This document shows, piece after piece, positions 12,687-25,029 of a stretch of DNA of 64,000 nt. Made by a program: the position numbers and the translations under genes. The stretch comes from Plantago major (Eukaryota; Streptophyta; Magnoliopsida; Lamiales; Plantaginaceae), in the NCBI GenBank assembly GCA_026545765.1, contig CM048844.1:5954524-6018523 (forward strand), written 5' to 3'. The first letter of the stretch is position 1. The number at the start of each line of letters is the position of its first letter. Below the pieces are notes generated by a model. That model had not been told where the DNA came from and did no database searches. It worked only from the letters and a program-made list of their open reading frames with translations.

Positions 12687-15600
12687 ATGGCGCGAACCAA
12701 CAGTACACCTGTTCTCCACCACAACAACCCTCTCTTCACCTTGATCACCAAGCCTTCTCACTCTCTCTTCTTCTCCAAAGCCTCATTTCTCCACTCCAAT
12801 TCTCTCAATTCACTCTCCTCTTCTTCTCCGTGTTCGAATTTGCATTTTCGTGCTCCAATCGCTCGAGTATCCACCGCGCCTGTAAACTACGCATCGCCTT
12901 CTCCGCCGGATTTTGACTTCCAGAAGGAGATTTCGAGGCTGAGAGGTTTGCGAGAGAGGTTAGGTAACTGTAGGAGCTTAGATGAGAAGATGGAGGTAGT
13001 TGATTCCGATGTTAGGGTAAATTCGTTCTTCAATTCGAAGAGGAACGGTTTTGGAGGTGGATTGGTGAGTTTGAGTGTGCACGAAATGTATTTGATGAAA
13101 TGCGTGGTGGCGGCTGGGCAGGAGCATGTGTTGGTTAGTGACTATGGAGGAGAGGTGAATGGTCATGGATTTGAATTGGGGAGGAGTTCTATTAAAAGCG
13201 CGCTTTACGCGTTGGCGGAGAGGATTGAGAAGTGGGATAAGGCGGACGGTGGTGGTGAAAGTGAGGGTGTGAGAGAGGAGAAGGAGGCTATGAGGTCGTT
13301 GTTTAAGATGCTTGGAGAAGTGGAGAGGTTTTATGATTGCATTGGTGGGATCATCGGGTTAGTAGTGATAGTAAATGTCTTTCGTTACTAGATCGTATTG
13401 TATTATCAGTTTATGACCTGTTCTCCTTGAGCTTTGAATTAGTACTATATATATGTTTGCTGAACTTTGTGATTTGATGACTGCCTATGTTATAGTGGAA
13501 AGTACTACTGTTTTGGAATGCTGGTCAAGAGTGTGAACTTGATTTGTAGCTATGCATAACATTCTGCTGTTTAATAGAATAGTGTGCTATGGTTTAATAT
13601 CAGGATTCGAGATCTGATCACGTTCATATGCGAGTAAATTCGAATGCATCTTTTACTCGCTTCAATTACACTTTATGCTGTGATAATATTATCTTTAATT
13701 GGTAATACATCTTTTGATTTGCTTCTCATACACTTGGTTTAAACTTTTCAATTTCCATGTCACCTTGGAGATGCATACTTGTTGTCAAAGCAGGCATGAT
13801 TTATACCTGTTTTCAATTGCAAGAGCATATGAATTCCTAGGATTATACATTTATAATAAGCTTTTAAAGAGCTTGTACCTTTATGGAATAAAAATTGATA
13901 TGAGAGCTTAATCATGAGATTTGTTGGAGGCACACCTTATTCGGTCCGGGAGTAAAATTTGTGTCAGTGATATGTCACCTGTGCAAAATGCTCAAGCTCT
14001 GACAAAGGAGATTAACTTACAACAAATTTTCCCCTTAGGTTATTGATGGTTAACATATCTTAAATTTGACAAATGTATATATCTAGAATAAATTGAAAGT
14101 CGCTTTGTAGAATTAAATGGAAGTCATCCTGTAGAAATTAGAATTAAAGATAGGTCAGTATGTCGGTCATTGTAGCACTTCATATGCGTTCATTTAAAAA
14201 CCTTCTGCAAATTAAGTAACAGACAATTAACAAAAAAGTCCTTGTTGTAGATATCAGGAGAAGGTTTTAGTGCTTCTTGTACAGTCAACACTTGAAAGTC
14301 AAACCACTAGCTGGTCCCAGCAACCAAACAAGTTATTGAGGTCTCCGTTGGTGGAGATTCATCCTCCCAGTGTTGTTGATCTTTCCAAAGACGCTGAATG
14401 TGCATTTCAAGCTGCTCTCTGGGGAATTGAGGTTAGTGCATAATTCTTTTCTTCCAACCATAGATGTTTAGCTGTACTCACTTGGTGATGGAAGGTTAAT
14501 CCGTCTTCAGGGTTTGCCTGACTTGGGAGAAATTTATCCTCTAGGAGGCTCAGCGGACAGGCTGGATCTAGTTGACTCGAGAACTGGTGAATGCCTTCCC
14601 GCTGCAATGCTTCCTTTCCTTGGCCGAACACTGCTAGAAGGTCTTCTAAGAGACCTTCAGGTATGTTATGTTCTTGCATTCAAAATTTCCTTCCCTTGGC
14701 GGTTTCCTGTATAGTCAATCTATTATGAAAGTGATGATAACTTTGTGCACTGCAAGGCCAGAGAGTTCTTGTACTTCAAGTTGTATGGGGAACAATGCAT
14801 CACTCCTGTTGCAATTATGACCAGCTCCGCAAAAAGCAACCATGCACATATTACCCGTCTTTGTGAGAGGCTTGGATGGTTTGGAAGAGGAAAATCGAGG
14901 TTCCTGCTATTTGAACAGGTTTAAATGGATACTGGCATATTATGTTGTACTCATAAGACTGCCCTTTATATTTATAGCAATTGCATAATGCTGTTTTTCA
15001 ATTGCTAGCCTCTTGTTCCAGCTGTGGCAGCAGAAGATGGGCAGTGGGTGGTTAGTAGACCATTTGTACCTGTATGTAAGCCTGGAGGTCATGGAGTGAT
15101 ATGGAAATTGGCCCATGATAAAGGAGTTTTCCGATGGTTTCAGAACCATGCGAGAAAAGGTGCAACTGTCAGACAGATCAGGTTACCTTTAACTATATAG
15201 TTTTGCTATGAAATTTACAAAAATGATGGTATGTTGACATTGAGGCTTTGCAGTAATGTCGTGGCTGCTACAGATCTGACCCTATTGGCCTTGGCTGGAC
15301 TTGGTTTGCACCATGGAAAGGCAAGTTCTTCATCTGAAATAAGCAACAAAGTAAAACGCAATTACATTTGGTGCTTATGATTTCTGTGAAATGTTGTCCA
15401 TCATCCAATGGGCATACCAAATATTTCATAAAGGTATGAATGCGTGTGTTAACTAAACTTGGGATTCGCGTACAATTCTAAATCAATAAACCCAGGTTTG
15501 CAAGATTCTACCTATGATTCTGTGATAATGTTCAAATACATTTTTACAATAGTAATGCATGATGCATGTCATCTTAAATGGTGCATAAGGTCATATGGCC

Positions 15601-18600
15601 CACCATCAAATCAGAGCTTACTTTATTTATTAAGTCCGTGATGCAGCATTAAGAATACCTTCTTGGCTCTGTTACTGCATTAAAATGACACTGGTTTCTG
15701 TTTGTTCTTTGTTTGGAGCTGCACATGCAGTCTTTTTGCAGACTTGACAGTAGAACTTGGCTAGTTGCTAGTCATAAAAGTAATTAACAAAAACATTTTT
15801 TGGTTGTTATTTTACAGAAATTAGGATTTGCATCGTGTGCGCGAACTACAGGAGCTACAGAAGGCATCAACGTTCTTGTTGAGAAGAAAAATATTGATGG
15901 AAACTGGGCTTATGGTTTTTCCTGTATTGAGTACACTGAATTTGACAAGTTTGGTATTACTGCAGGGCTGCTTTCTCCTGAGAGGTATTTTTCTTGTCCT
16001 GATTCATGTGTAGTAAACTTTTTATATTTTCTTGTATATTCATATCTAACATAATGTGGCTACCTGGCTCATTTATTGCTGTGTTTATCCGGTACATATT
16101 GACAGTTGCTTTTATAAATTTCCCTTTAGGTAGAACTGAATGATTTTTACCTCTCAATTTGTTTGTCTATCCTATAGGATTGTGATTGTTCTCATAGCTC
16201 GAACCAACTCCCATCCAAACTCCATGCGTTCTTACAACTTGTTAATATGATGTGTGGTTTTTTGCATGTGCCAACATGTATCTTCGTTGTTACTTTTTAG
16301 AAGCATCTTTACAAGTATGCATGTATATAAGAACTCAATATGTTTTGTTTGAATTACTGGCTTCACATGGTGATATTAGTAGGGATAAGATATAGCATTG
16401 AAGCCGTGTCATTTTGTAGCAGTATATGTAAAGTATAAATATTGCTATGAGAATCAAGGAGAGAAATGTTTCTCATGTACCTTCTAATGCTGATGATAAG
16501 GTGTGATGGAGTTCCGTAGATTACATATACATATGAAGCTTTTACAGACAGTAGCTAACTAGCAATATTAGGACAAAATAACTTTAGTATCCTGCGAGAG
16601 CCATGAACATGTATTCTTGATCATTTTCTGCCAGTGCTCATGATAAGATGTTTCGAATTCTAAACTATATTGATGGTCATAAACTTCACATCAAGTGACT
16701 GAGAATAAAATAGGTCTTTGCTATCTTTTTAACCTTTAGACATTGATTGGCATGGGGATCATCTCATTAGAATTTACAACCTCTACAGTAGGAACAATAT
16801 AACATCATACTGGCTCATCAAATACGAAACAAATGGTTGATTGTAGTCTACTTGGCATGTAGTTGAAATGACTGAGCAGAATTATCAATAATTCTAACTT
16901 GCAATGTTTTTTCCTCAAGTTTGCAGGAAAAGTTTCCTGCCAACTTTCCTGCCAACACAAACATCCTTTACATAGATTTACCTTCCGCTGAGATTATTGG
17001 TTCTAGCAAGAATGAGACCAGTCTGCCAGGCATGGTGCTTAATGTGAAAAAGCCAATTTCTTATACAGACCAGTTTGGAATGAAGCACCGGTAATAATTT
17101 ACAACCTGACAAATTTGAGGATAATCCAGCATTGCATGCACTTAAACTGATATTACATCATGGCCATTGAATTGCATATTTGTGGGTGTAGTCTATCATA
17201 AATGGGCTCCTTGCTTCTGTCTAACTTCTTCAATTTCTTTTCACAAAAAACAAAAGTAATAATTCTTTCATATTCTGTTTCCTCAGGCCAGCTGAAAAAT
17301 GATAAAGCATACCTACTCCTAGTGTTAGGCTTATTACGACTATTATTCACTTCTAAGTAGATTGATGAATTAAACACTTTCACAACTCTTTAAGGAAATT
17401 TGCGCCTCTCACTCCTTTAATAGTGTTACTTGCTTACTCCATGCTTTACTTTATGGCAGTGTTCCTGGTGGTCGTCTGGAGTGCACAATGCAAAATGTTG
17501 CTGATAATTTTGCCAACACATATTCATCACGGTGTCATGAAGGTTTAGAAGGTACATGGAATTATGTTTTCAATTTTGAAATATCTTTCACATCTTCTTG
17601 TACGTTACCAGAGCTAAGAGTTGGTCTTTTCTGGTGGAAAAATTCAGATTTACTGGACACTTTTATTGTATATAATGAACGAAGAAAAGTTACATCCTCC
17701 GCAAAGAAGAGCAGGAAACATGCTGATAAATCTATGGCACAGGTTTTGACTCAAACATAGGATATTTTTGTTTTCTTCTAGCATAGATCATTACATAAAC
17801 TATATCATCCTTCATCACAAACCTGATCAAAGTTGTCTATGCTTTAACATGCATGTGAATCTCTGATTACCTGTTGGAATATCTACATTATGGACTTTTT
17901 AAGATTTTGATGGTCCTTGACTCCTTGCAATATTGCTGTAATATAACTTCTTATCGCAGACTCCAGATGGTGCATTGCTGGATATCACTCGCAATGCCTA
18001 TGATTTACTCTCTCATTGCGGAATAACCATTCCAAAGGTAGATAGATGTAAGACAGTTCACATTGGAATATCCTCAAGATGACATGTTCAGAACACTAAT
18101 TTATCAGAATAGTTTTTTTTTCTTGCACAGATGGAATTGTAATTTCAGTCAATTAAAAGATATTTAAAGCTTCTGTACGTGTGATTTATTTAGTTTCTTT
18201 GCTGGTTATCAGGTTGAAGGAAATGAAGAATATATTAATTCTGGACCTCCATTTCTCATTCTCCTCCATCCTGCTCTTGGTCCCCTATGGACAATCACCA
18301 GGCAGAAAGTAAGTCCTCAAATTTATTATATCAAAATTTACATTGCCAGTGTGATCGACTTGAACTATGAATTCCCCCGATGCTCTGACTGTTTTATCGA
18401 CATCTTTCCTGTCAGTTCCAGGGCGGTTCAATTGCCAGGGGTTCTGAGTTACAGCTAGAGGTTGCTGAGTTCATCTGGAGGGATGTTGAGGTAGTGTGCA
18501 CTAGTAAATCATGATGTTGCTGTTTCTTTGAATTCACTTATTTGATTAGGGTCACTAACTACAGCTAGATGGAAGCTTGATTATATTGGCCGACAACGCC

Positions 18601-20572
18601 ATGGGGTCAACTACACCTAACGAAATTGGTGAACCTATTCTAGAGTATGGAAGAAGGTAATATATTCATGTGTTCCCATAAATTACGTGGCTCAATAGAG
18701 TTTAATAGTATTATATCCTCTCAAACAATGTTCTGTTAATTTAGGTGCTCAAGGTGCAAGTTGGAGAATGTAAAGGTACTAAATGAAGGAATAGATTGGA
18801 AATCAGGAAATAACCTGTACTGGAAGCATGATGTGCAGCGGGCACAGGCTTTAAAGGTGATACTGCATGGAAATGCTGAATTTGAAGCAAGAGATGTTCT
18901 GATAGAGGTTAGTAATGGAAATGATGATTTTTTTGGGTTGTTACTTTGCTGTTTCAATGGTGCAGAAACTAATCCTTTGCCTGATAGCAGTAGCCTAGTC
19001 CTATATATGTCTGATGTTTTTAAATCCACAGTGGTCCCAGGAATTTTTAATAATTGAGGGAATGACCTCTTGTGTTATAGTATGATATTGACAATTATTG
19101 GACAGCTATAAGACCTTTAATGCTGACATGAAATGCATTTGCAGGCTTGCAGCACCTAAAGAAAACAAAGAAAATAGAAAAGAAACAAAAATACAAAATA
19201 ACAAAATGCAGTTAATCCATGGAGCACCTCTTGTAGTGGAAAATTCTCCGTCCAAGGAAGTTATTGGTTTTTTATGAGAAACTGTTGAAACACTAAAAAA
19301 AGCTACCAGCTCGCTCTTTAGACTTAAACATTGGCTTTTTCTTGGACATGCTGGACAATTGTTTACTAGAGGCTTCTCAATCAAGATCTAGGAAGACGTG
19401 ATAATTACTCACAGCACTATGTTGAGCCTGGAGAATAATTGTCATTTCTGACTTGAATCTAGGAATTTGGTCATAGAGAAAGAATCCTTTGTTTTCATTT
19501 TGGTGTAGGAACCTTGTGAAAAGAGTTAAAAGAAGATTAACATGCATATGCTAGTTAATTACAGATAATGCTTTTTTGAGTTGTGCAATTGTTGTTTTGC
19601 TCTGGTGACTGGAAAACCAACTGCATTTCTCATGGGTTCTTTCTGTTATCAGGGTGATCATGTGTTTGATGTCCCAGATGGCCACAAAATGCGGATTACA
19701 TCTGGCATTTCAGGTATCTGCAGTTATACTATTTGATATTAGTCTCTGTGTGTGTGTGTGTGTGTGTCTTTTCTCGTTCTCTATTTTTTGCTGATATCCC
19801 CTGTAGAATGTTCTGTTCTAAATGTATATTTGCACTTTGAACATCTTGTACTAAATTATTTTGTCTTTTGTAAAAATCTAGTATAATGAAGCATTGAGCT
19901 GCAGACTGGTTCTCATTTAGGATGCATCTCATGGTATCCTACACTCTGGATCATCAATTGCTGAATGTACTTTAGTGGTTGATGTCTTCTTATCATTGCG
20001 GCCTGGAGCACATATCAATATTTTCATAAATGAAATTGAAAAGGAAAAAAATATACTACTATGTGGAGTAATTACTTTGCAAGACTATCTTTAATAAAAA
20101 ACATATATAATCTCCCGAAAATGACATAAGACAAGATGCATCCGGTTACTTTTCAGTTTTGCAGTTGAGATTTAAGTACATGGATCTCAACTTCAACATT
20201 GGTAACTGGAATTTAGAAAAATATTTTCGACAAAAAAAGTGAAAGCAGCTGTTGAAATTTTAGACAGATGAATCACGATATGGCTTTAAAGAACAGGCAT
20301 TTTCGGTCATTATGCAATATAGCCAGTAATTACTGTGTATTGCTCCCGTTTGCTCTCAAGTATAATGACGTTTCTGCTCTATAGCTCCATATGATTTATA
20401 TCCGTGGAAAGAGTATCTCTAACTTTCCCTTTTTTTTCTTTTTTCTGATTTCCACTCAGGTTTAGACATCCAGTTAATGCCTATTCAACAAGAGTTAATG
20501 GACACTGGATCCTGGTTCTGGAAATACAAGTTTTGTGGCGCAGACATACATTTAGAATTGATAGAGTTGTAG
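12687..20572 (+). CDS. UGP3: UDP-glucose pyrophosphorylase 3, chloroplastic (sulfolipid synthesis)
   Basis: Seventeen exons join into an open frame of 868 codons, close to the roughly 880 of Arabidopsis UGP3: 12687-13357, 14251-14431, 14511-14660, 14757-14918, 15009-15181, 15254-15320, 15818-15984, 16920-17090, 17460-17551, 17648-17742, 17960-18037, 18213-18308, 18416-18490, 18565-18656, 18745-18907, 19653-19713, 20460-20572. The first 55-70 residues are Ser/Thr/His-rich and almost free of acidic residues, as expected for a chloroplast transit peptide. The nucleotidyltransferase core begins near residue 285 with [17 protein letters not shown], followed by [20 protein letters not shown] and [16 protein letters not shown]. 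The C-terminal part has [18 protein letters not shown], a [12 protein letters not shown] segment and a late beta-helix-like region ending IHLELIEL. In the known family the enzyme makes UDP-glucose from UTP and glucose-1-phosphate in plastids for SQD1/SQD2. Intron 6 uses a GC donor (AAG|GCAAGT). Exon 8 carries a 12-bp duplication encoding FPAN twice. Function is assigned from family resemblance. Confidence 0.95.
19747..19767 (+). repeat. (TG)n microsatellite in UGP3 intron 16
   Basis: About ten TG units lie just after exon 16. It is a likely length-polymorphic marker. Confidence 0.9.
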
Positions 20573-22449
20573 TCCCTAACCCTTCCTCACCTTTGATCAT
20601 GTGAATTATGGTTCACAGCTTGATACAGTTGTCCCCGTTGATGCTTTGCTGCTTGGTTGAACAGAAGTTGAACCTATCCCAGAATGATATCCGTACGAAT
20701 ATATGTAGATGAGTAATAGTGTGACCCCCAGAGTCACGGCTACTGCTCTTGTAATCTACATGTACATTATGTAAAACAACAATGCTATATGATATAGTGG
20801 TTATAGAATTACAATTTTCATGTGAACTCTTTTCAATTAGAACTAGTGAATTTCTTTTTGTATGCATGCTGCAGTTTTAATCGTCCCCAGTTTGTTTCCT
20901 GCTGGTTTAATTGCCATTTCAGTATGTGAGTTGATTTTCTTCTGTATGCTATTTGCTCAATCTATGAAGCCTGTAACTTCAGAATTTCTACTCATAAATT
21001 TATATTAAACTTGACTGCTGGGTAAAATTGTCATTGGTGATGACAAGGTAGCCCTTCGTTAACTTAGTTTGTCATGTAGAGAATGCTCTAGTAGACATAA
21101 CGAGCTTTGGATCATTAAAAAAAACTGCTGAGGCTTGTATTTGTTTCCTGACTTTTCTCCTTGCTGTGACATGTGGAGATATTATCCTTATCGTGAATTA
21201 CAGGATGCCATTTCAGTTGGGTTACCTCGAATCTTCGTGCTGCAGTCACAGTCCCGAAGGTAAAAGTTCCACTTTCTCATAAGTTGTGTTTCCTACAATC
21301 TATCTGTCTCATAGCTGCTTGGTGAGTTACTTTTAACTGTGATAGACTAATTAAGCCTGCTCCAGCTTTCCATGTACTGTGTATGTGCAGATAAGAGTTT
21401 GATAGCTGGTGCAATAAACTAGTTTGATTTCTTGGACAGATGGCATACAAAGGTCAGACTGTAATGCAGGTCAGAGCCTCCATTGTGATATATCCAGTTA
21501 TATATGAACATCACAGTTTACATTTGGTCATTCTTTGATTGATTACACACTTAGTAAGAACTGTTTGGCACTAGCCTCTACAATCTTGCAGCACGTGCAG
21601 AATACATGATCTTAAGTGTTCTATGAAAGTGGTTGACTCTTCGCATGCTTAATTTTGTGATTCTTTCACTTCTTATGGTTTATTCATCTTATGCTTATGC
21701 TCTAAGCTTACAGTTAATTTTCTTTGATTGTCATCTTGCTTGGTAAAATTTATCGTTTCAGGAACATTTGAACAATCCGGCTAGATTTGCAATTCTACAA
21801 TGACTCTCTCTGTGCTTACATAATTATATGCATTATTGCCTATATATATCCATGGCAAGAATTGGTTACACAGGATTCCTCATTACACATCAACATTCTC
21901 ACTTCTGATATCTCCAGGTCTTGCAACTAACATGCCTTGGACGGAACCCACATATATGACAGCATCATCACTAGCGCTGCTAATGCGAAAAACCTGGGCA
22001 TATGGATCCTCTGTAACTGGCCATAGATATTAAGGGAATATAATCGGGTGAGTACGGACGGTTACTTTATTGGTTTTACTGGTAACATAATTATTCAGTC
22101 AGGATCAATGATGGGAACGCGGTAGCAGCAATTTGGTGCAATCAATAAGGTGGGAGACTAGAAACCAAAGCTACAGCAAGTTCACTAATGCACGACATTC
22201 CAAAACCTGCAGAGTATCAATCAATTTCATATCATGGGCCGACCTGATTATACATGTGTTTAATCATAACCGTACCGTGACAAATTTGATACTCTTTTAC
22301 TTGTCCGAGAGAATAAAAACTCTAAACAGCACTATTTGTGGGCATGACTATGTAAAGATGCTTCAGTGGAATTCTCTGTGTACAATATACATTGTCATGT
22401 ATGTTACACCGGGTATTGTCCCGTAGTGTACACTGCGTTGATATGTATG
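20573..22449. other. UGP3 3' region with three exon-like pieces
   Basis: The start of this region should be the UGP3 3' UTR. Further on, three short pieces have good splice borders: 21204-21259 (CAG|GATGCC...CGAAG|GTAAAA), 21440-21469 (ACAG|ATGGC...GCAG|GTCAG) and 21762-21803 (TTTCAG|GAAC... to a TGA). One reading frame stays open across all three and ends at the TGA. The predicted peptide matches nothing I recognise. They could be alternative 3' exons of UGP3, spliced UTR, or chance. The rest holds no visible gene. Confidence 0.3.
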
Positions 22450-22451
22450 TA

Positions 22452-22722
22452 CTCCCTCCGTCCCATAGAAGTTGTCCACTTTTGTCATTTTGGACGTTCC
22501 GGTAGAGTTGTCAACTTTCATTTCTTTGCCATTTTAGGAGCAATTATATAATTTTATATCCTCCACTACTCCTAAAAAATCAAAAAGTATCTTAAACAAT
22601 CAAATCAACTACCAATAAAGTCATAAAGTAAACCCACATGTATTATATGGCGTTATAATATTACTCTCCTTAAAACTTGTGTATGAACAGTAATGTGGAC
22701 AGCTTCTCTGGGATAGAGGGAG
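22452..22722. mobile_element. Stowaway-type MITE (1)
   Basis: The terminal inverted repeat starts CTCCCTCCGTCCCATAGAAG and ends with its near complement CTTCTCTGGGATAGAGGGAG. A TA dinucleotide flanks both ends (22450-22451, 22723-22724), as expected for Tc1/mariner-derived Stowaway elements. It is non-coding. Confidence 0.9.
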
Positions 22723-22744
22723 TATATATGATGCATTAATGTGT

Positions 22745-22915
22745 TGGGACGTTACAATTATGCAAGATCGATATGGATCTGAGTGCATTGTATGCGTTTA
22801 TATACCGTGGGACGTTACAATTATGCAAGATCGATATGGATCTGAGTGCATTGTATGCGTTTATATACCGTGGGACGTTACAATTATGCAAGATCGATAC
22901 GGTCTAAGTACATTT
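22745..22915 (+). repeat. 63-bp tandem repeat, about 2.6 copies
   Basis: Units begin at 22745, 22808 and 22871 with TGGGACGTTACAATTATGCA. The first two are essentially identical; the third diverges after about 35 bases. Sixty-three is a multiple of three, so a 21-residue repeat appears in one frame, but there is no sign that it is translated. Confidence 0.92.
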
Positions 22916-22924
22916 GGATTGGTG

Positions 22925-24345
22925 ATGAGTGGGTGGATTTAATGTGGGGCATGGTGGTGGTGAAAGAGGACAAGGCTGGTGGAGTCCGTTCCATGTTGGG
23001 GGTGGCAAAGGATACTCATTGTATCACCATTTTAGAGCCTCAAGTGGGTGCCTGTTGCCTTCCATCTTTTCTTTCATTTTGTCTATTTCCTACATCTTCA
23101 GTCTTGTTGAAGTGACAATTTCCGTCCCGTTCACTTATTTTTTTCCTTCTTTCCTTTTGATTCTTTCAAAATAAATATCATCTAACATCAAATCCTTTTT
23201 ATTTTTCCTTCTTTCATATTCATTCCATCATTTTCATTTTGATATCCATCAACAATGATGTTCATCTTGTGTCTATTAGCCCGTGGAGAACTGGTAACAC
23301 CTCTCACTATAATAGTGAGCTCAATAACTATAGTGATCTAGGGCCGAAAATTCCCTCATCTTGTTGCAAGATTGCATCATAACTTTAATCTCCAAACTAA
23401 GTAACATTTTGGAAATGATCAAAGAGACTAAATATCCAAATTAAGCAAGAAGGAGGACAACAAAAATAACGAGTAAGTGATCAAGTACAGTCTATGTTTC
23501 TAGGCTTATCATTTCGAATGCACTCACATCGTTCTTTTCTTCAACTTTATCAGTTTGAGATTCATGATCTTATTTAGCAATGTGGTCTAGGCTAGAGGTT
23601 TCCATATGGTGCATAAATCCAAATGTGGAGTAGGGTTTCAGATTCATTTTCTTGACTCAATTGATATGTGAAACATCTCCTCCAACTTTATGATGTTGAA
23701 TCAATGCAGGTCCCATATTGCATGCATATATTATGCTATCATACTATATATTTTTGAAGCCACAATTATATCTCTCTCTACTTTGTTTTTGACCTTTCGC
23801 GTCCCATCATATATAATCATGCTTGTTTAATACATCTACATTTGTGCGTGAAATGTTGTCTCTTAAGTTTCACTAATGAATATGATTGATATTGTGTGAT
23901 GAGAATTTGTGAAATCCCCTACTCCAAAGAGGAATCTAACATTACATATTTTGTTATAAACATTGCATGCTTAATTACAAAGATCACAAGTAAAAAATAC
24001 ATGTAATGAAATTATAATGTAGGTTTGTTAAACAATAATGTTTGAAATTAAAATTCACATGATATTGATCCGGATCTCTCCAATATATGGTGTCTCGTAA
24101 AAGTTGTATCATTATATTACGAAAAGGTTACAAAAACTTCTGAGAGTTTTGTTTTCCACTTATGAGAAGTGTTGAGCTTGGAGAAATAAGTTTGTAGCAT
24201 TATATTACAAAAATGTTACAAAATCTTATGAGACATGTTTTCGAATATGTGAAATTTTAAAGGCTAGCTTCTGAATGAAGGGGAAAAATGATTGGAACGT
24301 GAAAAGCATTTAAAGAAAAATTGTTAAAAAGACAAAAAACATAAC
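22925..24345. other. AT-rich intergenic DNA
   Basis: No gene recognised. Short open frames near 22930-23170 are continuations of the tandem-repeat region and carry no domain. Confidence 0.5.
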
Positions 24346-24419
24346 TGGCCCATACAGGTCTCGAACCTGTGACCTTCGCGTTATTAGCACGACGCTCTAA
24401 CCAACTGAGCTAATGGGCC
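24346..24419 (-). tRNA. tRNA-Ile (anticodon AAU)
   Basis: The minus strand reads GGCCCATTAGCTCAGTTGG at the 5' end, an anticodon arm with loop CTAATAA (anticodon AAT in DNA), and a T arm GGTTCGAGACC. The acceptor stem pairs GGCCCAT with ATGGGCC, followed by discriminator A. Length is 74 and there is no intron. Box A and box B promoters are intact, so it looks functional. CCA is not encoded, as is normal in nuclear genes. Confidence 0.97.
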
Positions 24420-24484
24420 TACGTGTCATCTATAATATAATAACTTGTAATGGTAGTAATTCTTTGCGTAATGCTATGTTCGGC

Positions 24485-24493
24485 TATAAATAT
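24485..24493 (+). promoter_or_regulatory. TATA box of the LBD gene
   Basis: TATAAATAT lies 42-50 bases before the LBD start codon and 66 bases from the tRNA gene. With the usual spacing of about 30 bases, transcription would start near 24515-24525 and leave a very short leader. Confidence 0.55.
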
Positions 24494-24505
24494 GGGAGAG
24501 TAAAC

Positions 24506-24538
24506 ATGTCTCCCCAAATGAAAGCATCAAAACAATGA
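24506..24538 (+). other. Upstream mini-ORF overlapping the LBD start (ATGA)
   Basis: A ten-residue frame (MSPQMKASKQ) begins at 24506. Its TGA stop overlaps the main ATG in the string ATGA. A second in-frame ATG at 24518 gives a six-residue version. It is translated only if transcription begins upstream of these ATGs, which the TATA position leaves open. Confidence 0.4.
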
Positions 24539-25029
24539 AGAACCAAGAACCTCGTTCAAGCTCCTCTTGTGCAGCCTGCAAGTTCCTCAAGCGAAGATGC
24601 ACCCCCACTTGCCAATTTGCCCCGTACTTCCGTTCCGACGAGTCCTCAAAATTCTCAAAAGTACACAAAGTGTTTGGTGCAAGCAATGTTAGCAAGATTC
24701 TCAACGAAGTTCCTGAGGAACAAAGAGAGGAGACTGTGAACTCACTTGTCTTCGAGGCGGAGATGAGGCTACAGGACCCTGTGTACGGATGCATCGGTGC
24801 AATAGCATCGTTGCAGAACAAGATGATGGAGCTACAACATGATTTGATCATCGTGCAATCGCACCTGGCTTGCTATGTTGGGAACCAATCATCCTCATAT
24901 TTGGATGAACATGTCAATATGGTTCCTTCTGTGGGCTTACAAGGGTCTAGTAGTGAAATGGTGGAGAGTTTTGGTCATAATCCTATGCCATTTGATCAAT
25001 TTAGCCAGTTCCATCCATTCCCTAATTAA
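24535..25029 (+). CDS. LOB-domain (LBD/ASL) transcription factor, class I
   Basis: A single-exon frame of 164 residues. Residues 12-26 are the zinc-binding C block CAACKFLKRRCTPTC, exactly CX2CX6CX3C. Residues 43-85 form the GAS block, beginning VHKVFGASNVSKIL and ending DPVYG. Residues 93-111 match the coiled-coil heptad LX6LX3LX6L (L93, L100, L104, L111), which marks class I members able to dimerise. The C-terminal 50 residues are variable. LBD proteins are plant-only DNA-binding factors in lateral organ and root development; the exact member is not clear. Many LBD genes have an intron; none is needed here. The tRNA-Ile gene lies 115 bp upstream on the other strand. Confidence 0.95.
   Translation: MKNQEPRSSSSCAACKFLKRRCTPTCQFAPYFRSDESSKFSKVHKVFGASNVSKILNEVPEEQREETVNSLVFEAEMRLQDPVYGCIGAIASLQNKMMELQHDLIIVQSHLACYVGNQSSSYLDEHVNMVPSVGLQGSSSEMVESFGHNPMPFDQFSQFHPFPN

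Noticed and set aside
12503-12916. Overlapping 137-residue frame at the start of UGP3
   Set aside because: It is a shadow of UGP3 exon 1 in another frame. The correct frame joins smoothly to the following 16 exons.
22745-22915. CRISPR-like array
   Set aside because: The units are contiguous copies with no spacers, and the genome is a plant.
22739-22942. Protein with a repeated 21-residue unit
   Set aside because: The unit is only the translation of a 63-bp DNA tandem repeat. There is no upstream gene structure.
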